This document shows positions 8,544 through 18,092 of a stretch of 63,344 nucleotides of DNA, piece after piece (within the stretch, counting starts at the first letter, position 1; each line of letters starts with the position of its first letter). Position numbers and translations under genes: made by a program. The notes under the pieces were generated by a model. That model ran no database searches. It saw nothing but the letters and a program-made list of their open reading frames with translations, and had not been told where the DNA came from. Source of the DNA: Belliella filtrata (GTDB lineage: Bacteria > Bacteroidota > Bacteroidia > Cytophagales > Cyclobacteriaceae); the NCBI RefSeq assembly GCF_022549775.1, contig NZ_JAKZGP010000024.1, positions 1-63,344 on the forward strand, written 5' to 3'.

Positions 8544-8818
8544 GATAGTTTAATATTTTTCAGAAATATAAGTTAAACAATTTAAACCTGAAAACTAGTG
8601 AGCAGTCTTCATTGTTGAGAAAAACTTGATAGACTGCTTGAAAATAATATAAATGGTAAATCAAAAAATGATTCCCATATAACTGATGAGTAGCAACTTA
8701 TGCCAGAAAATGTAGGAGAAACGACAAAAAAGCACTTGAAAATAAAGCGATAAATCAGAAACTGACTTATCTTTAATTTTTAGAATCAAATTCAATTAAC
8801 AAAACTATTAAACCTATT

Positions 8819-9964
8819 ATGAGAAAAATCAAAGCCGCAATTGTTGGTACTGGCTTTATAGGACCAGCGCATCTAGAAGCATTGAGAAGAATACCTAATG
8901 TAGAGGTCAAAGCATTGTGTGAAGTCAATATTGAACTTGCTCAAGAAAAAGCTATATTATTGGGAATTCCACAAGCCTATACTTTTGAAGAAATGTTGAA
9001 AGATGAGGAAATAGATGTAGTTCATATTTGTACACCAAATTTCCTACACTTTTCACAATCAAAAGCTGCTCTTCTTGCCGGAAAACATGTGGTATGTGAA
9101 AAACCCCTAGCTACCAAAATAGAAGAAGCTGAAGAACTTGTAGCTCTTGCCAAAGAAAAAGGCCTTGTCAATGCCGTGCATTTCAACTTGCGCTATTACC
9201 CAATGGTCAGGCAAATGAAAACAATGAGAGAAAGTGGTGAGTTAGGTGATATATACAGCATCATGGGTTCTTATCTACAAGATTGGTTATTCTTACAGAC
9301 TGATTACAACTGGAGATTGGAACCAGACAAATCTGGTGACTCTAGGGCTATTGCAGACATAGGTTCACACCTTTTAGACTTGACAGAATATGTTACAGGA
9401 TTGAAAATCATGGAAGTGATGGCCGATTTCTCTACTGTACACAAGACAAGATTAAAGCCCCTAAAAGCCATTGAAACTTATTCTGGCAAAATGCTCAATG
9501 CTGCTGATTATCAAGAGGTAGCGATCAATACAGAAGATCATGCTACTGTGATGCTTAGATTTGACAATGGGAATAAGGGGTCTGTTACCGTATCTCAAGT
9601 AAATGCAGGTAGAAAAAACAGACTGAATATAGAAATTGCAGGATCGAAGTCCAACTTTGAATGGTGTTCAGAAAGACCAAATGAAATGTGGATAGGTAAG
9701 CGAGAGCTTGCCAATCAACATTTAATGAAAGACCCAGCTTTATTCACACCAGAGGCAGCTGGCTTGATCAGCTTCCCAGGTGGACATAATGAAGGATTTC
9801 CAGATACTTCCAAGCAGCTTTTCAAAGAAGTGTATGCGGCAGTTTTGAATGGAAAACAACCAGCTCAACCTACCTTCCCTACATTTGAAGATGGATTGAG
9901 AGAGTTGGTTATTTGTGAGCGAATCATTGAAAGCCACAAAAAACAAGTATGGGTGAAAATTTAG
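8819..9964 (+). CDS. Gfo/Idh/MocA-family NAD(P)-dependent oxidoreductase
   Basis: The 381-residue protein opens with a Rossmann dinucleotide-binding motif (GTGFIGPAHLEAL) and has the family's CEKPLA motif near residue 97, with the catalytic Lys. The C-terminal alpha/beta domain includes 'IADIGSHLLDLTEYVTG', with the conserved His of the active site. Members oxidise or reduce sugars, inositols or sugar derivatives; the substrate cannot be told here. There is no signal peptide, so it is cytoplasmic. It is followed 53 bp later by the DUF2911 gene on the same strand, which may or may not be co-transcribed. Confidence 0.9.
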   Translation: MRKIKAAIVGTGFIGPAHLEALRRIPNVEVKALCEVNIELAQEKAILLGIPQAYTFEEMLKDEEIDVVHICTPNFLHFSQSKAALLAGKHVVCEKPLATKIEEAEELVALAKEKGLVNAVHFNLRYYPMVRQMKTMRESGELGDIYSIMGSYLQDWLFLQTDYNWRLEPDKSGDSRAIADIGSHLLDLTEYVTGLKIMEVMADFSTVHKTRLKPLKAIETYSGKMLNAADYQEVAINTEDHATVMLRFDNGNKGSVTVSQVNAGRKNRLNIEIAGSKSNFEWCSERPNEMWIGKRELANQHLMKDPALFTPEAAGLISFPGGHNEGFPDTSKQLFKEVYAAVLNGKQPAQPTFPTFEDGLRELVICERIIESHKKQVWVKI

Positions 9965-10017
9965 GAATTAGCATTTTATTTTAAATACTTATATAACAAT
10001 TTCCTCAAAACAAAATC

Positions 10018-10533
10018 ATGAAAAAGTCACTCTTTAACAAATTCAGCATGCTAACCATGTTTTTGGTAGCAATCACTCTCCTTGCCACAGCGCAAGATGA
10101 AAAGCCAAGCCCTGCCAAGACAGCAGAGGGTGAGGTTAATGGTAAAAAAATCACTATTAACTACAGCAGCCCTGCAGTTAAAGGTAGAAATATCTGGGGT
10201 GAATTAGTTCCTTTTGGTCAAGTTTGGAGAGCTGGTGCTAACGACGCCACCACCATTGAATTTGATAAAGATGTGAAAGTACAAGGTAAAGCTCTTTCAG
10301 CAGGAAAGTACACATTCTTCGTGATACCAGGTGAGGTAGAATCTACTTTCATTTTCAATAAAGTAGAAAAACAATGGGGAGCATATTCATACGATCAAGC
10401 ACAAGACGCTCTTAGAGTGAATGTCTCTTCAGAACAAACTTCTAAACTCGAAGAGCGACTGGTATATGAAGTAACAAGCAACGGTTTTGAAATCCGTTGG
10501 GAATATGGAAAAGCATCTGCAAAAGTAGAATAG
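10018..10533 (+). CDS. Secreted DUF2911 protein
   Basis: The 171-residue protein has an N-terminal signal peptide (KKSLFNKF, hydrophobic core, LATAQ). The rest is the DUF2911 domain with its hallmark 'KGRNIWGELVPFGQVWRAGA' followed by NDATTIEF. The function of the family is unknown; it is common and often multicopy in Bacteroidota. A longer paralogue with the same motif is encoded at 26988-27848. A terminator follows directly, so transcription ends here. Confidence 0.88.
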   Translation: MKKSLFNKFSMLTMFLVAITLLATAQDEKPSPAKTAEGEVNGKKITINYSSPAVKGRNIWGELVPFGQVWRAGANDATTIEFDKDVKVQGKALSAGKYTFFVIPGEVESTFIFNKVEKQWGAYSYDQAQDALRVNVSSEQTSKLEERLVYEVTSNGFEIRWEYGKASAKVE

Positions 10534-10558
10534 TATTCTAATTTATCTAAACTTCAAG

Positions 10559-10602
10559 ATCCGCTTACTATCCCAAATTGAGGAAAGTAAGCGGATTTTT
10601 TT
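10559..10602 (+). terminator. Rho-independent terminator after the DUF2911 gene
   Basis: ATCCGCTTACT (10559-10569) and AGTAAGCGGAT (10586-10596) form an 11-bp perfect stem followed by a T-run. It separates the upstream genes from hrpB. Confidence 0.88.
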
Positions 10603-10648
10603 ACTAGAAAACATTTACCAAATAGCTTGGCTGATAAAATATTTCGCT

Positions 10649-13129
10649 TTGAACTTTGATCCATTCCACATTGATTTACCCGTAAGAGAAATCATTTCTC
10701 AAGTACAGGAGACGCTTAAAAACGAGAATACACTCATCATTCAAGCACCTCCTGGTGCAGGAAAAAGTACGCTCCTCCCCTTGGCATTGCTTGAAGAAAA
10801 TTATCTCAAAGGAAAAAAAATCATCATGCTAGAGCCTAGACGACTAGCCACCAAATCCATTGCAAGCAGAATGGCAGATTTGCTTGGTGAACCTGTGGGT
10901 AATACTGTGGGCTATAGGATTAGGTTTGAATCTCGAATCAGTCCACAGACACGACTAGAAGTAGTGACAGAAGGTATTCTTACCAGAATGTTACATTCAG
11001 ACAATGCTTTGGAGGATATAGGTTTGGTAATATTTGATGAATTTCATGAGCGAAACATCCACGCTGATGTAGCAATGGCCCTATGCCGAGAGGCCCAGCA
11101 AGTATTAAGGCCTGATTTGAAAATCATGGTGATGTCAGCAACATTAGACATGCCACAATTGGCACATTTGCTGAAAGCACCTGTAATAGAAAGTAAGGGA
11201 AAAATGTACCCTGTAGATATCATCTATCAAGGGGATATTGATCCATGGCTTTTGCCCGAGATGTGTGCAAAAGCCACAATCGATGCTGTGAATAAGCATC
11301 AAGGTGATGTGTTGGTGTTTTTACCAGGTCAGGGAGAAATCAAAAAAACAGAGGCAATACTAAAAAAACAACTTTCCGACTTTTCTATCCATCCACTATA
11401 CGGACAGCTATCCCCTAGCGCACAGTTCCAGGCTATCATGCCCAATAGACATGGCAAAAGAAAGGTAGTCTTATCTACTTCAATAGCTGAAACAAGTCTT
11501 ACGATAGAAGGTATCACAATTGTAATAGATTCTGGATTTGGCAAAACCTCAAAATTTGATCCAAATTCAGGTTTGAGTAAATTAGAGACGATTCGAATAG
11601 CAAAGGATTCTGCTGACCAACGAGCAGGGAGAGCGGGAAGATTACAGCCCGGAACTTGCTATCGACTGTGGTCTAAGGCCACCCAAGCCAACCTGCAGAG
11701 CTATAGAACACCAGAAATCTTGGAAGCTGATTTGGCATTTATGGTATTGGACATGTATGCTTGGGGTGTCAGCAATGTGAGAGATTTGACTTGGTTGACT
11801 CCACCCCCACAAGGCACAATAGCTCAAGCCATAGAAATCTTGACGCAGCTAAACGCAGTAGAAAATGGTAAAATAACAAATCACGGAAAGAAAATCCACA
11901 ATGTACCCGCTCACCCGAGGATTTCGCATATGCTAGTGAATGCTGCCGATGAAGACAATGTGTCTTTGGCAGCAGATATAGCAGGAGTGCTTGAAGAAAG
12001 AGATCCCCTTGGACAAGATGCTGGTGTGGATATCAACAAACGTATAGAAGCACTAAGAAGGGCCAGAAAAGAAAAGCTATCTGTCAAAGGACTTAATAAA
12101 ATAGAGAAAATTGCTTCAAACTACAGAAAGATTTTTGGGGCAAAAGAAGAGAACAACTTGCCCGATCCATTTGAAACAGGTGCCATGATTGCCCTAGCCT
12201 ATCCAGAAAGAATTGCTTTTGCACGTCCTGGCAACAATGCCCAGTTTCAACTATCCAATGGTAGAATTGCTATGATTTCACATCGTGATGACTTAGCTCA
12301 TGAATCATGGCTCGCAGTAGCTCATATCGATGCGAGAGATCATATGGGTAAAATCTTCCTAGCCTCTCAACTCAACCCAAAAGATCTACTCCCTTTCGTA
12401 AAGGAAACTAGGAAAGTACTTTGGGATAGTAGAAAAGGTGGTCTCATTGCAAGCAACGATTTGAGTATTGGTAGCATCATATTGAAATCTACACCTATCA
12501 AGGAGCTTAAGGCTGGTGACCTCGAGGAGGCATTGAGCATGGCACTGATCAAAGAAGGCGAAAGCTTGCTCGATATCAATGAAAAAGTAGTGCAATTACA
12601 GGGCAGGATGGCTTCGCTTAGAATATGGAGTCCTACAGAAAAATGGCCTGATTGGTCTACTGAATCCATCATTTCAAGAAACAAAGAATTACTTGCTCCG
12701 TATTTTTCTAACATCAAAAAACCAGAAGATTTTAAGAAGCTAGACTTATTTGAAATTCTCAAGAGTAGTCTTTCCTATGAATCTTCGCAAGCATTTGAGT
12801 CTCTTGTGCCCGAGAAAATCGAAGTACCAAGTGGAAGTAAATTACCATTGAAATATAGCCAACATGGAGAAGCTCCAGTTTTAGCCGTGAGATTACAAGA
12901 AGTATTTGGCTGGCTAGAAACTCCACAAATCAATGAAGGGAAGACCAATATTGTCCTTCACCTTCTTTCACCAGGCTTCAAGCCAGTTCAAGTGACAAGT
13001 GACCTAAATAGTTTTTGGAACAACACCTACTTTGAAGTCAAAAAAGACTTAAAAAGAAGGTATCCAAAGCATGCTTGGCCTGAAAATCCCCTTGAAGCCA
13101 AAGCGATAAGAGGTGTTCAGAGGAAGTGA
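10649..13129 (+). CDS. hrpB: ATP-dependent RNA helicase HrpB
   Basis: The 826-residue DEAH-type helicase has motif I GAGKST (Lys39), the DEAH-box variant DEFH (residues 130-133), motif III SAT and motif VI DQRAGRAGR, followed by the HA2 and HrpB C-terminal domains. The length is usual for HrpB. The first usable initiation codon is TTG at 10649, giving MNFDPFHIDLPV; the frame is open farther upstream but offers no ATG. It is cytoplasmic and acts on RNA; its cellular substrate is not well known. It converges with trmB, and no clear terminator is visible in the 56-bp gap. Confidence 0.92.
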   Translation: MNFDPFHIDLPVREIISQVQETLKNENTLIIQAPPGAGKSTLLPLALLEENYLKGKKIIMLEPRRLATKSIASRMADLLGEPVGNTVGYRIRFESRISPQTRLEVVTEGILTRMLHSDNALEDIGLVIFDEFHERNIHADVAMALCREAQQVLRPDLKIMVMSATLDMPQLAHLLKAPVIESKGKMYPVDIIYQGDIDPWLLPEMCAKATIDAVNKHQGDVLVFLPGQGEIKKTEAILKKQLSDFSIHPLYGQLSPSAQFQAIMPNRHGKRKVVLSTSIAETSLTIEGITIVIDSGFGKTSKFDPNSGLSKLETIRIAKDSADQRAGRAGRLQPGTCYRLWSKATQANLQSYRTPEILEADLAFMVLDMYAWGVSNVRDLTWLTPPPQGTIAQAIEILTQLNAVENGKITNHGKKIHNVPAHPRISHMLVNAADEDNVSLAADIAGVLEERDPLGQDAGVDINKRIEALRRARKEKLSVKGLNKIEKIASNYRKIFGAKEENNLPDPFETGAMIALAYPERIAFARPGNNAQFQLSNGRIAMISHRDDLAHESWLAVAHIDARDHMGKIFLASQLNPKDLLPFVKETRKVLWDSRKGGLIASNDLSIGSIILKSTPIKELKAGDLEEALSMALIKEGESLLDINEKVVQLQGRMASLRIWSPTEKWPDWSTESIISRNKELLAPYFSNIKKPEDFKKLDLFEILKSSLSYESSQAFESLVPEKIEVPSGSKLPLKYSQHGEAPVLAVRLQEVFGWLETPQINEGKTNIVLHLLSPGFKPVQVTSDLNSFWNNTYFEVKKDLKRRYPKHAWPENPLEAKAIRGVQRK

Positions 13130-13185
13130 TTAAAGAAATATGGTTTGGCTTAGGGGCACTAATCAAGGTAAATACTAGCAAAAGC

Positions 13186-13845
13186 TTATATAAATCTAAA
13201 TTTCAAATATTTAATCTTTTCACCTTGGTCTGAAAAGATTTTTTCGTATCGGGTTTTGATACCATGGTGATCATCTTTCCATTCAGATTGGTAAAAATCA
13301 TGCGTATGGCTAAGTATCTCTATATCCTCTCTTGAACGAACAAGCTCCAGAGAATAGTCAAATAATCCTGTATTATCCGTTTTGAAGTTGATTACCCCAT
13401 TTTTTTTGATCAGAGGCTTATACATATCCAAAAACCTTGGGCTTGTCAATCTCCGCTTTTCATCACCATCTCTGGGGAATGGGTCAGGGAATGTTATCCA
13501 AAGCTCGGAAATCTCCTCCGTATCAAAGAATTCACTCAACTGCTGGATTTGGGTCCTCAAGAAAGCGACATTTTCCAAACCTTCTTCAAGCGCAGTCTTC
13601 GAACCTTTCCATATCCTCGAACCTTTGATGTCAACACCAATAAAATTTTGAGCTGGATACTCCCTTGCCAGACCTACAGTAAATTCCCCCCTACCACATG
13701 CAAGCTCAACTACAATTGGGTTTTCATTTTGAAATTGATCTGTATTCCATTTACCTTTTATGTTTTCAAAAATTGGCTTACCAGATTGTATTACGTTTCT
13801 ATTTTCTTCGTTTTCTTTAAATCTTTGGAGCTTATTCCTACCCAT
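13186..13845 (-). CDS. trmB: tRNA (guanine-N7-)-methyltransferase TrmB
   Basis: The 219-residue class I SAM methyltransferase makes m7G46 in the tRNA variable loop. The SAM-binding motif VVELACGRGEF and the family signature ITFPDPFPR are present, and the length is normal. It is the last gene of the nine-gene minus-strand run and starts 2 bp after folC ends. The N-terminal residues MGRNKLQRFKENEE are typical for Bacteroidota TrmB. Confidence 0.94.
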   Translation of the reverse strand: MGRNKLQRFKENEENRNVIQSGKPIFENIKGKWNTDQFQNENPIVVELACGRGEFTVGLAREYPAQNFIGVDIKGSRIWKGSKTALEEGLENVAFLRTQIQQLSEFFDTEEISELWITFPDPFPRDGDEKRRLTSPRFLDMYKPLIKKNGVINFKTDNTGLFDYSLELVRSREDIEILSHTHDFYQSEWKDDHHGIKTRYEKIFSDQGEKIKYLKFRFI

Positions 13846-13847
13846 GC

Positions 13848-15131
13848 TTATAAGTCGTTTATTTCAGCGACCACAAAGGTACTGCCTCCGACAAATATTA
13901 AGTCATCTTTTGAAGCATTTTTCTTTGCATAAGCCAACCCATCATTGACATCATCCATAGAAATACCTTCCAACCCATGCTCCCTGCCCAATTCTAGTAA
14001 AGCTAAAGCCGACATGGCTCTAGGTATTTTGGCAGCTACAAAAACATAATTGGCATCTTTGGGAAGTATAGAAAGCACTTTATGAAGGTCCTTGTCATTG
14101 ACCATACCCAATACCATCCACAATTTTTCGTATGAATACTCTTTGAGCTGATTTAAAATATAATTGATACCATCTTCATTGTGTCCAGTATCACATAGGA
14201 CAGTTGGAGATTCATTTAGAAGCTGCCACCTACCTTTCAGACCAGTATTTTTAACAATATTTTCTAATCCAGCCTGAAGGTGATTATGCGAAATAGAAAA
14301 GCCTAATTTTCCAAGTATAGCTAAAGTCTTTAAAACGCCTGCAAGATTTTTTTGCTGATAGTTTCCTTTCAGGTCCATTTCAATCACAAAAGATTCTTGT
14401 CCCTGAACTACCCTATAAACACCTGAACTTCTATCACTTACTTTATAAATTTGAAAAAATTCTTCAGCAAAGAAAATCGGTGCTTGTTTGGTTTTTGCTA
14501 CTTCATTAAAAACGTGAGTTGTATCTGCTTGCCTTTGACTGATTACAATTGGTGTATTTTGCTTGATAATTCCAGCCTTTTCTCCAGCGATTGCTTCCAG
14601 AGTATCTCCCAAGTACTGCATATGATCATAACCAATATTTGTGATCAAGCATACTTCGGGCTGTATCACATTGGTGCTATCCAACCTACCTCCCATCCCT
14701 ACTTCTACTACTGCTACATCCACTTGTATTTTGGCAAAGTACCAAAATGCAAGTCCCACTGTCATTTCAAAAAAACTAGGCTTTAAATCATCTAAAAACC
14801 CTTTATTTTCATTCACAAATTGAACAACTTCATCCTCTGGAATTTCTATACCATTGATTTTCACTCTTTCGGTAAATGATTTCAAATGAGGAGAAGTATA
14901 AAGGCCAACTTTGTATCCTGCCTGCATCAAAACAGAACAAAGCGCATGAGAAGAACTTCCTTTCCCATTTGTTCCAGCTACATGTATGGTCTTAAATTTT
15001 TGATGCGGCTCACCCAAATGTTTACAAAGGGCCAATGTGTTGCTCAAGTCTTTTTTAAAAGCCGTAGCCCCTACTCTCTGAAACATGGGTAAGGCATTGA
15101 ACAAGTAGTCCAATGTTTGCGTATAATTCAT
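13848..15131 (-). CDS. folC: Bifunctional folylpolyglutamate synthase / dihydrofolate synthase
   Basis: The 427-residue Mur-ligase-type enzyme adds glutamate to dihydropteroate or tetrahydrofolate. The ATP-binding loop HVAGTNGKGSSSH lies at residues 50-62 and the second signature GMGGRLDSTNV is present; the C-terminal domain contains 'VLCDTGHNEDGI'. The length is standard. It lies 8 bp downstream of the TonB-like gene and 2 bp upstream of trmB, so these housekeeping genes are probably co-transcribed with the envelope machine genes. Confidence 0.93.
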   Translation of the reverse strand: MNYTQTLDYLFNALPMFQRVGATAFKKDLSNTLALCKHLGEPHQKFKTIHVAGTNGKGSSSHALCSVLMQAGYKVGLYTSPHLKSFTERVKINGIEIPEDEVVQFVNENKGFLDDLKPSFFEMTVGLAFWYFAKIQVDVAVVEVGMGGRLDSTNVIQPEVCLITNIGYDHMQYLGDTLEAIAGEKAGIIKQNTPIVISQRQADTTHVFNEVAKTKQAPIFFAEEFFQIYKVSDRSSGVYRVVQGQESFVIEMDLKGNYQQKNLAGVLKTLAILGKLGFSISHNHLQAGLENIVKNTGLKGRWQLLNESPTVLCDTGHNEDGINYILNQLKEYSYEKLWMVLGMVNDKDLHKVLSILPKDANYVFVAAKIPRAMSALALLELGREHGLEGISMDDVNDGLAYAKKNASKDDLIFVGGSTFVVAEINDL

Positions 15132-15139
15132 TCGTATTT

Positions 15140-16096
15140 TTAATTTACCTTTATGGTAAAAGTTATCTTTCCTTTGGAATAATCTGCAGTTTGATTTCCC
15201 GATTGCCTTTTAAAAGAGATTTGTCTCAAAACTGTTCTATAATAAGCTACCACTTCATTTGATACATTGTATTTATCTGGTATTGCTTGAACTATTTGTC
15301 CTGAATCATCAACGGTTATATTAAAAATAATAAATCCGTTTTTTGTTGAAACATTGTCATTTATATTTGGTCTAGTTGCGATATCCCAACCTGCCAAATC
15401 CAAGTTGTATCCAGCACCTGGGCCTGCTACACCTTGACCTGTGCCAGATCCCATTAATGCTCTCCCGTCAACAGTACCCGTCGGTCTTCCTTCATCACCT
15501 CTTTGATCTGATGAACCTTGAGCACTTCCAGTGGCAGCCTGTGTTCCAGTACCTGATGTACCTCCTGCTCCCATCAAAGCTCTTTGATCTACTTTGGGCT
15601 TTTCTTCTACTTTTGGTGCCGTTTTTTCAGCTTCAGCTTTGGCTGGTTCAGTCACAGGCGTACTCGCCTTTTTCTCTGGCGTATTTTCCTTGACCACAGG
15701 AGTAGTTTTTTCTGCTCCTTTTATCGTGCTTGGTGCTTTTGAAACAGCCTCTATACTTGACTTTGCTGGAGTGGAAGTAGGTTTTGCTTGAGATGCAGGT
15801 TGTGTATTCGGCGTGGCTGACTCTGTCGGCTTGCTGGACACTTCTCCTGGTGCTGCCGGAGTGGTTACTTCAGACTGAATATCATTAGGTGCTGATAAGG
15901 TTTGGGTATTTCCACTTCCAAAATCAGAAAATCCTAAATTCAATTCTAAACCGTACTGGGGTAAAGGCGGAATGGGTTGCTTCCAAACCACCATAAAATA
16001 GACAAAAAGAAACACCAATACATTGATCACCAATGTAATGATTCCAGCTTTACGCTTATTTTCTGCTTCTAGCTTGTCTGTTTGCCAAGTTTCCAT
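15140..16096 (-). CDS. TonB/TolA-like energy-transducing protein
   Basis: The 318-residue protein has a short cytoplasmic N-terminus, one membrane anchor (about residues 17-37), a long low-complexity periplasmic linker rich in Ala, Pro, Thr, Lys and Glu (about 40-230), and a C-terminal domain (about 240-318) with a TonB-like 'IIFNITVDDSGQIVQ' strand pattern. Such proteins carry proton-motive energy from ExbB/ExbD (TolQ/TolR) to the outer membrane. The gene follows exbD by 5 bp. The linker contains two similar 'RALMGAGGTSGTG' / 'RALMGSGTGQG' segments. TolA-like and TonB-like roles cannot be told apart from the sequence. Confidence 0.85.
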   Translation of the reverse strand: METWQTDKLEAENKRKAGIITLVINVLVFLFVYFMVVWKQPIPPLPQYGLELNLGFSDFGSGNTQTLSAPNDIQSEVTTPAAPGEVSSKPTESATPNTQPASQAKPTSTPAKSSIEAVSKAPSTIKGAEKTTPVVKENTPEKKASTPVTEPAKAEAEKTAPKVEEKPKVDQRALMGAGGTSGTGTQAATGSAQGSSDQRGDEGRPTGTVDGRALMGSGTGQGVAGPGAGYNLDLAGWDIATRPNINDNVSTKNGFIIFNITVDDSGQIVQAIPDKYNVSNEVVAYYRTVLRQISFKRQSGNQTADYSKGKITFTIKVN

Positions 16097-16101
16097 TTTA
16101 A

Positions 16102-16494
16102 TTATTTGTATGGTTTGGTCGCTATAGAGACATTTGCTTCAAGACCAGCAGCAATCCCGCCTATCTCAACCAAAAACTCCACAGGTACTTCTTTGTCTAT
16201 ATGTAGAACGACCTGCCCTTTCTTATCTTGTAACAAAGCAGTCAATTCTCCTTTGATAGCTTCTCTATCTACTACCCTATCGTTTACCGAAAACCTCAAG
16301 TCCTTGGTGACGGTCACCGTCACTTCTTGCATAACGATATCTGAAGCTTCACTGGAAGGTAAGTTCACAGGAAGCCCCGAAGGTGTAATAAATGAGGAGG
16401 TCAACATAAAGAAGATCAATAACAAGAAAATAATATCTGTCATTGAAGACATGCTAAATGCTGATTCTACTTTATGTTTGGATTGTAATGCCAT
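16102..16494 (-). CDS. exbD: ExbD/TolR-family biopolymer transport protein
   Basis: The 130-residue protein has a single membrane span starting with the conserved acidic residue Asp20 (MTDIIFLLLIFFM), which carries protons in ExbD/TolR, then a periplasmic domain. It is expected to form the motor with the ExbB-like protein encoded just upstream (one base between the genes) and to drive the TonB-like protein downstream. The length and layout are normal. Confidence 0.92.
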   Translation of the reverse strand: MALQSKHKVESAFSMSSMTDIIFLLLIFFMLTSSFITPSGLPVNLPSSEASDIVMQEVTVTVTKDLRFSVNDRVVDREAIKGELTALLQDKKGQVVLHIDKEVPVEFLVEIGGIAAGLEANVSIATKPYK

Positions 16495-16495
16495 T

Positions 16496-17188
16496 TTATT
16501 TCTCTTGAAGAATGTCCATAAACTCTATGGAAGTGTACTCCATATTATGTACCAATTTTGAAACTTGCGTCACCAGGTAATTGTAACCCAAATAAGCTAT
16601 AATTCCAACTACTAGGCCAGTAGCTGTAGTGATCATGGCTTCATAGATACCTGTAGACAAAAGCTTTGGAGATACCATGCCCTCTTCTTGTGCTACTCCT
16701 ATAAATGCCCTAATCATACCTGCTACAGTACCCAAAAACCCAATCATAGGTGCAGCTCCTGATACAGTTGCCATCAAGTTCAGGTTCTTCTCCAGTTTAT
16801 AGATCTCTATCTTCCCCACATTTTCGATAGCAACTTCTATGTTTTTCAACGGGCTTCCGATTCTTTCCAATCCCTTAGCAATCATATTAGCCACTGGTGT
16901 TTGTTCTTGCTGACATAGTATTTTAGCTTTTTCAACCTGACCTCCTTGAACCAAGATCTTGATCTGATCCATGAGATACTTAGGAGATTTAGAAGCTTTT
17001 CTCAGCGTGATGATCTTCTCTACGAAGATAAAAATCGCTAGCACAAATAGTGCATATAGTGGTATCATCATATAACCACCTTTGATCATCAAATCAAGAA
17101 GTCCAATGTCTCCTTTGCCTGGCTCCATCATTGCCAAGCTATCTACCACCATGTTTCCATCGGTAGAGAGGGTTTGTAATAGCATCAT
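16496..17188 (-). CDS. exbB: ExbB/TolQ/MotA-family proton channel protein
   Basis: The 230-residue inner-membrane protein has three spans (about 37-58, 135-160 and 183-206) and the family segment 'SGAAPMIGFLGTVAGMI' typical of ExbB/TolQ. It forms the stator/channel part of the proton-driven motor. It begins 1 bp after the SPOR gene and ends 1 bp before exbD, which indicates translational coupling. The first 30 residues form a hydrophilic, Met-rich extension before span 1. Confidence 0.92.
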   Translation of the reverse strand: MMLLQTLSTDGNMVVDSLAMMEPGKGDIGLLDLMIKGGYMMIPLYALFVLAIFIFVEKIITLRKASKSPKYLMDQIKILVQGGQVEKAKILCQQEQTPVANMIAKGLERIGSPLKNIEVAIENVGKIEIYKLEKNLNLMATVSGAAPMIGFLGTVAGMIRAFIGVAQEEGMVSPKLLSTGIYEAMITTATGLVVGIIAYLGYNYLVTQVSKLVHNMEYTSIEFMDILQEK

Positions 17189-17189
17189 A

Positions 17190-18008
17190 TTAATATTTCA
17201 AAATCCAAATTTCTTTTCCATAAACCTGCTTTGCAGCTTCCCAATCTGGTGTAGAAGCTTCTAAGCTTTCGAATTGCCCAATAGCAATTCTAAAGTTCCT
17301 TATATCTCCATAAGGACGAACTATCCATGTATCATAACCATCTTGAAGGTATTTTTCAGCTTCTCTTCTGGCATGTGATTCGGTCAACACACTTCCTACA
17401 ACAATAAAGTATCGTGGACTAGCTTCTCTACTTTCTATAAGTGTCAAAACTGGCTCATTCGCTTGACTTGCATTTTCAACGTTATCTATGTCAGTATCTT
17501 CTATAGAATCATCTTGCGCTGGTAGCTCTTCTCCTGTTACATCTTCCGTTTCATTACTAGTTTCAAGAGTTGACCCATCTATTTCACTGGTAGAAATCAA
17601 ATCTTCTCTTTCCTGATTTTTCTCAATCTCTGGGAGATAATAAAAGAAATATCCCATAGAAGCTAATATCAACACAACGAAAAGTGAAAGTATCACATAT
17701 ACACCAGCACCTTTATTTTTCTTTGGCAGTTCCTTATTTACTGTTTTGCTAGGTTGAACCACTACAGGAGCAGCCAAAACTATATTCTCTTTGGCAATTA
17801 CTGGTTTCTTTTCTTCAGAGACTTCTTGTGAATCTTCTAAGGTTACTTCCGCTGGCTCATCATTTTGAGCTGGTTCATCGATAATTTCATTAGCAATTAC
17901 AGATTTCTTTGGCTCTTCAACTTCTTCCAAGGGTAAAACTTCCACAAAAGGAAATCCAAAATCCTTATCTTCCATATCTGTGTACTTTTTATCCTCTTTT
18001 TTCACCAT
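17190..18008 (-). CDS. SPOR-domain membrane protein
   Basis: The 272-residue protein has an acidic cytoplasmic N-terminal part (1-95, rich in Glu, Asp and Val), one membrane span (about 103-124), an acidic Ser/Thr-rich linker and a C-terminal SPOR domain (about 199-270, beginning YFIVVGSVLTESHAR and ending FRIAIGQFES). SPOR domains bind denuded peptidoglycan glycan strands and often place proteins at the division site. The gene is followed by exbB after 1 bp and preceded by the outer-membrane barrel gene after 84 bp, so there may be an internal promoter. Confidence 0.87.
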   Translation of the reverse strand: MVKKEDKKYTDMEDKDFGFPFVEVLPLEEVEEPKKSVIANEIIDEPAQNDEPAEVTLEDSQEVSEEKKPVIAKENIVLAAPVVVQPSKTVNKELPKKNKGAGVYVILSLFVVLILASMGYFFYYLPEIEKNQEREDLISTSEIDGSTLETSNETEDVTGEELPAQDDSIEDTDIDNVENASQANEPVLTLIESREASPRYFIVVGSVLTESHARREAEKYLQDGYDTWIVRPYGDIRNFRIAIGQFESLEASTPDWEAAKQVYGKEIWILKY

Positions 18009-18092
18009 TTCTTTTACACCATTTCAGCCTACGAAACTAAGACAAATGTATGAAATCAACAATCTTTCAGAAACACTACAGAAAAGATTGTA

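Noticed and set aside
12367-12762. 131-codon minus-strand frame inside hrpB
   Set aside because: Antisense shadow of conserved HrpB sequence.
16082-16561. 159-codon plus-strand frame over exbD
   Set aside because: It is antisense to the clearly homologous exbD and shows no domain or signal features; it is a codon-bias shadow.
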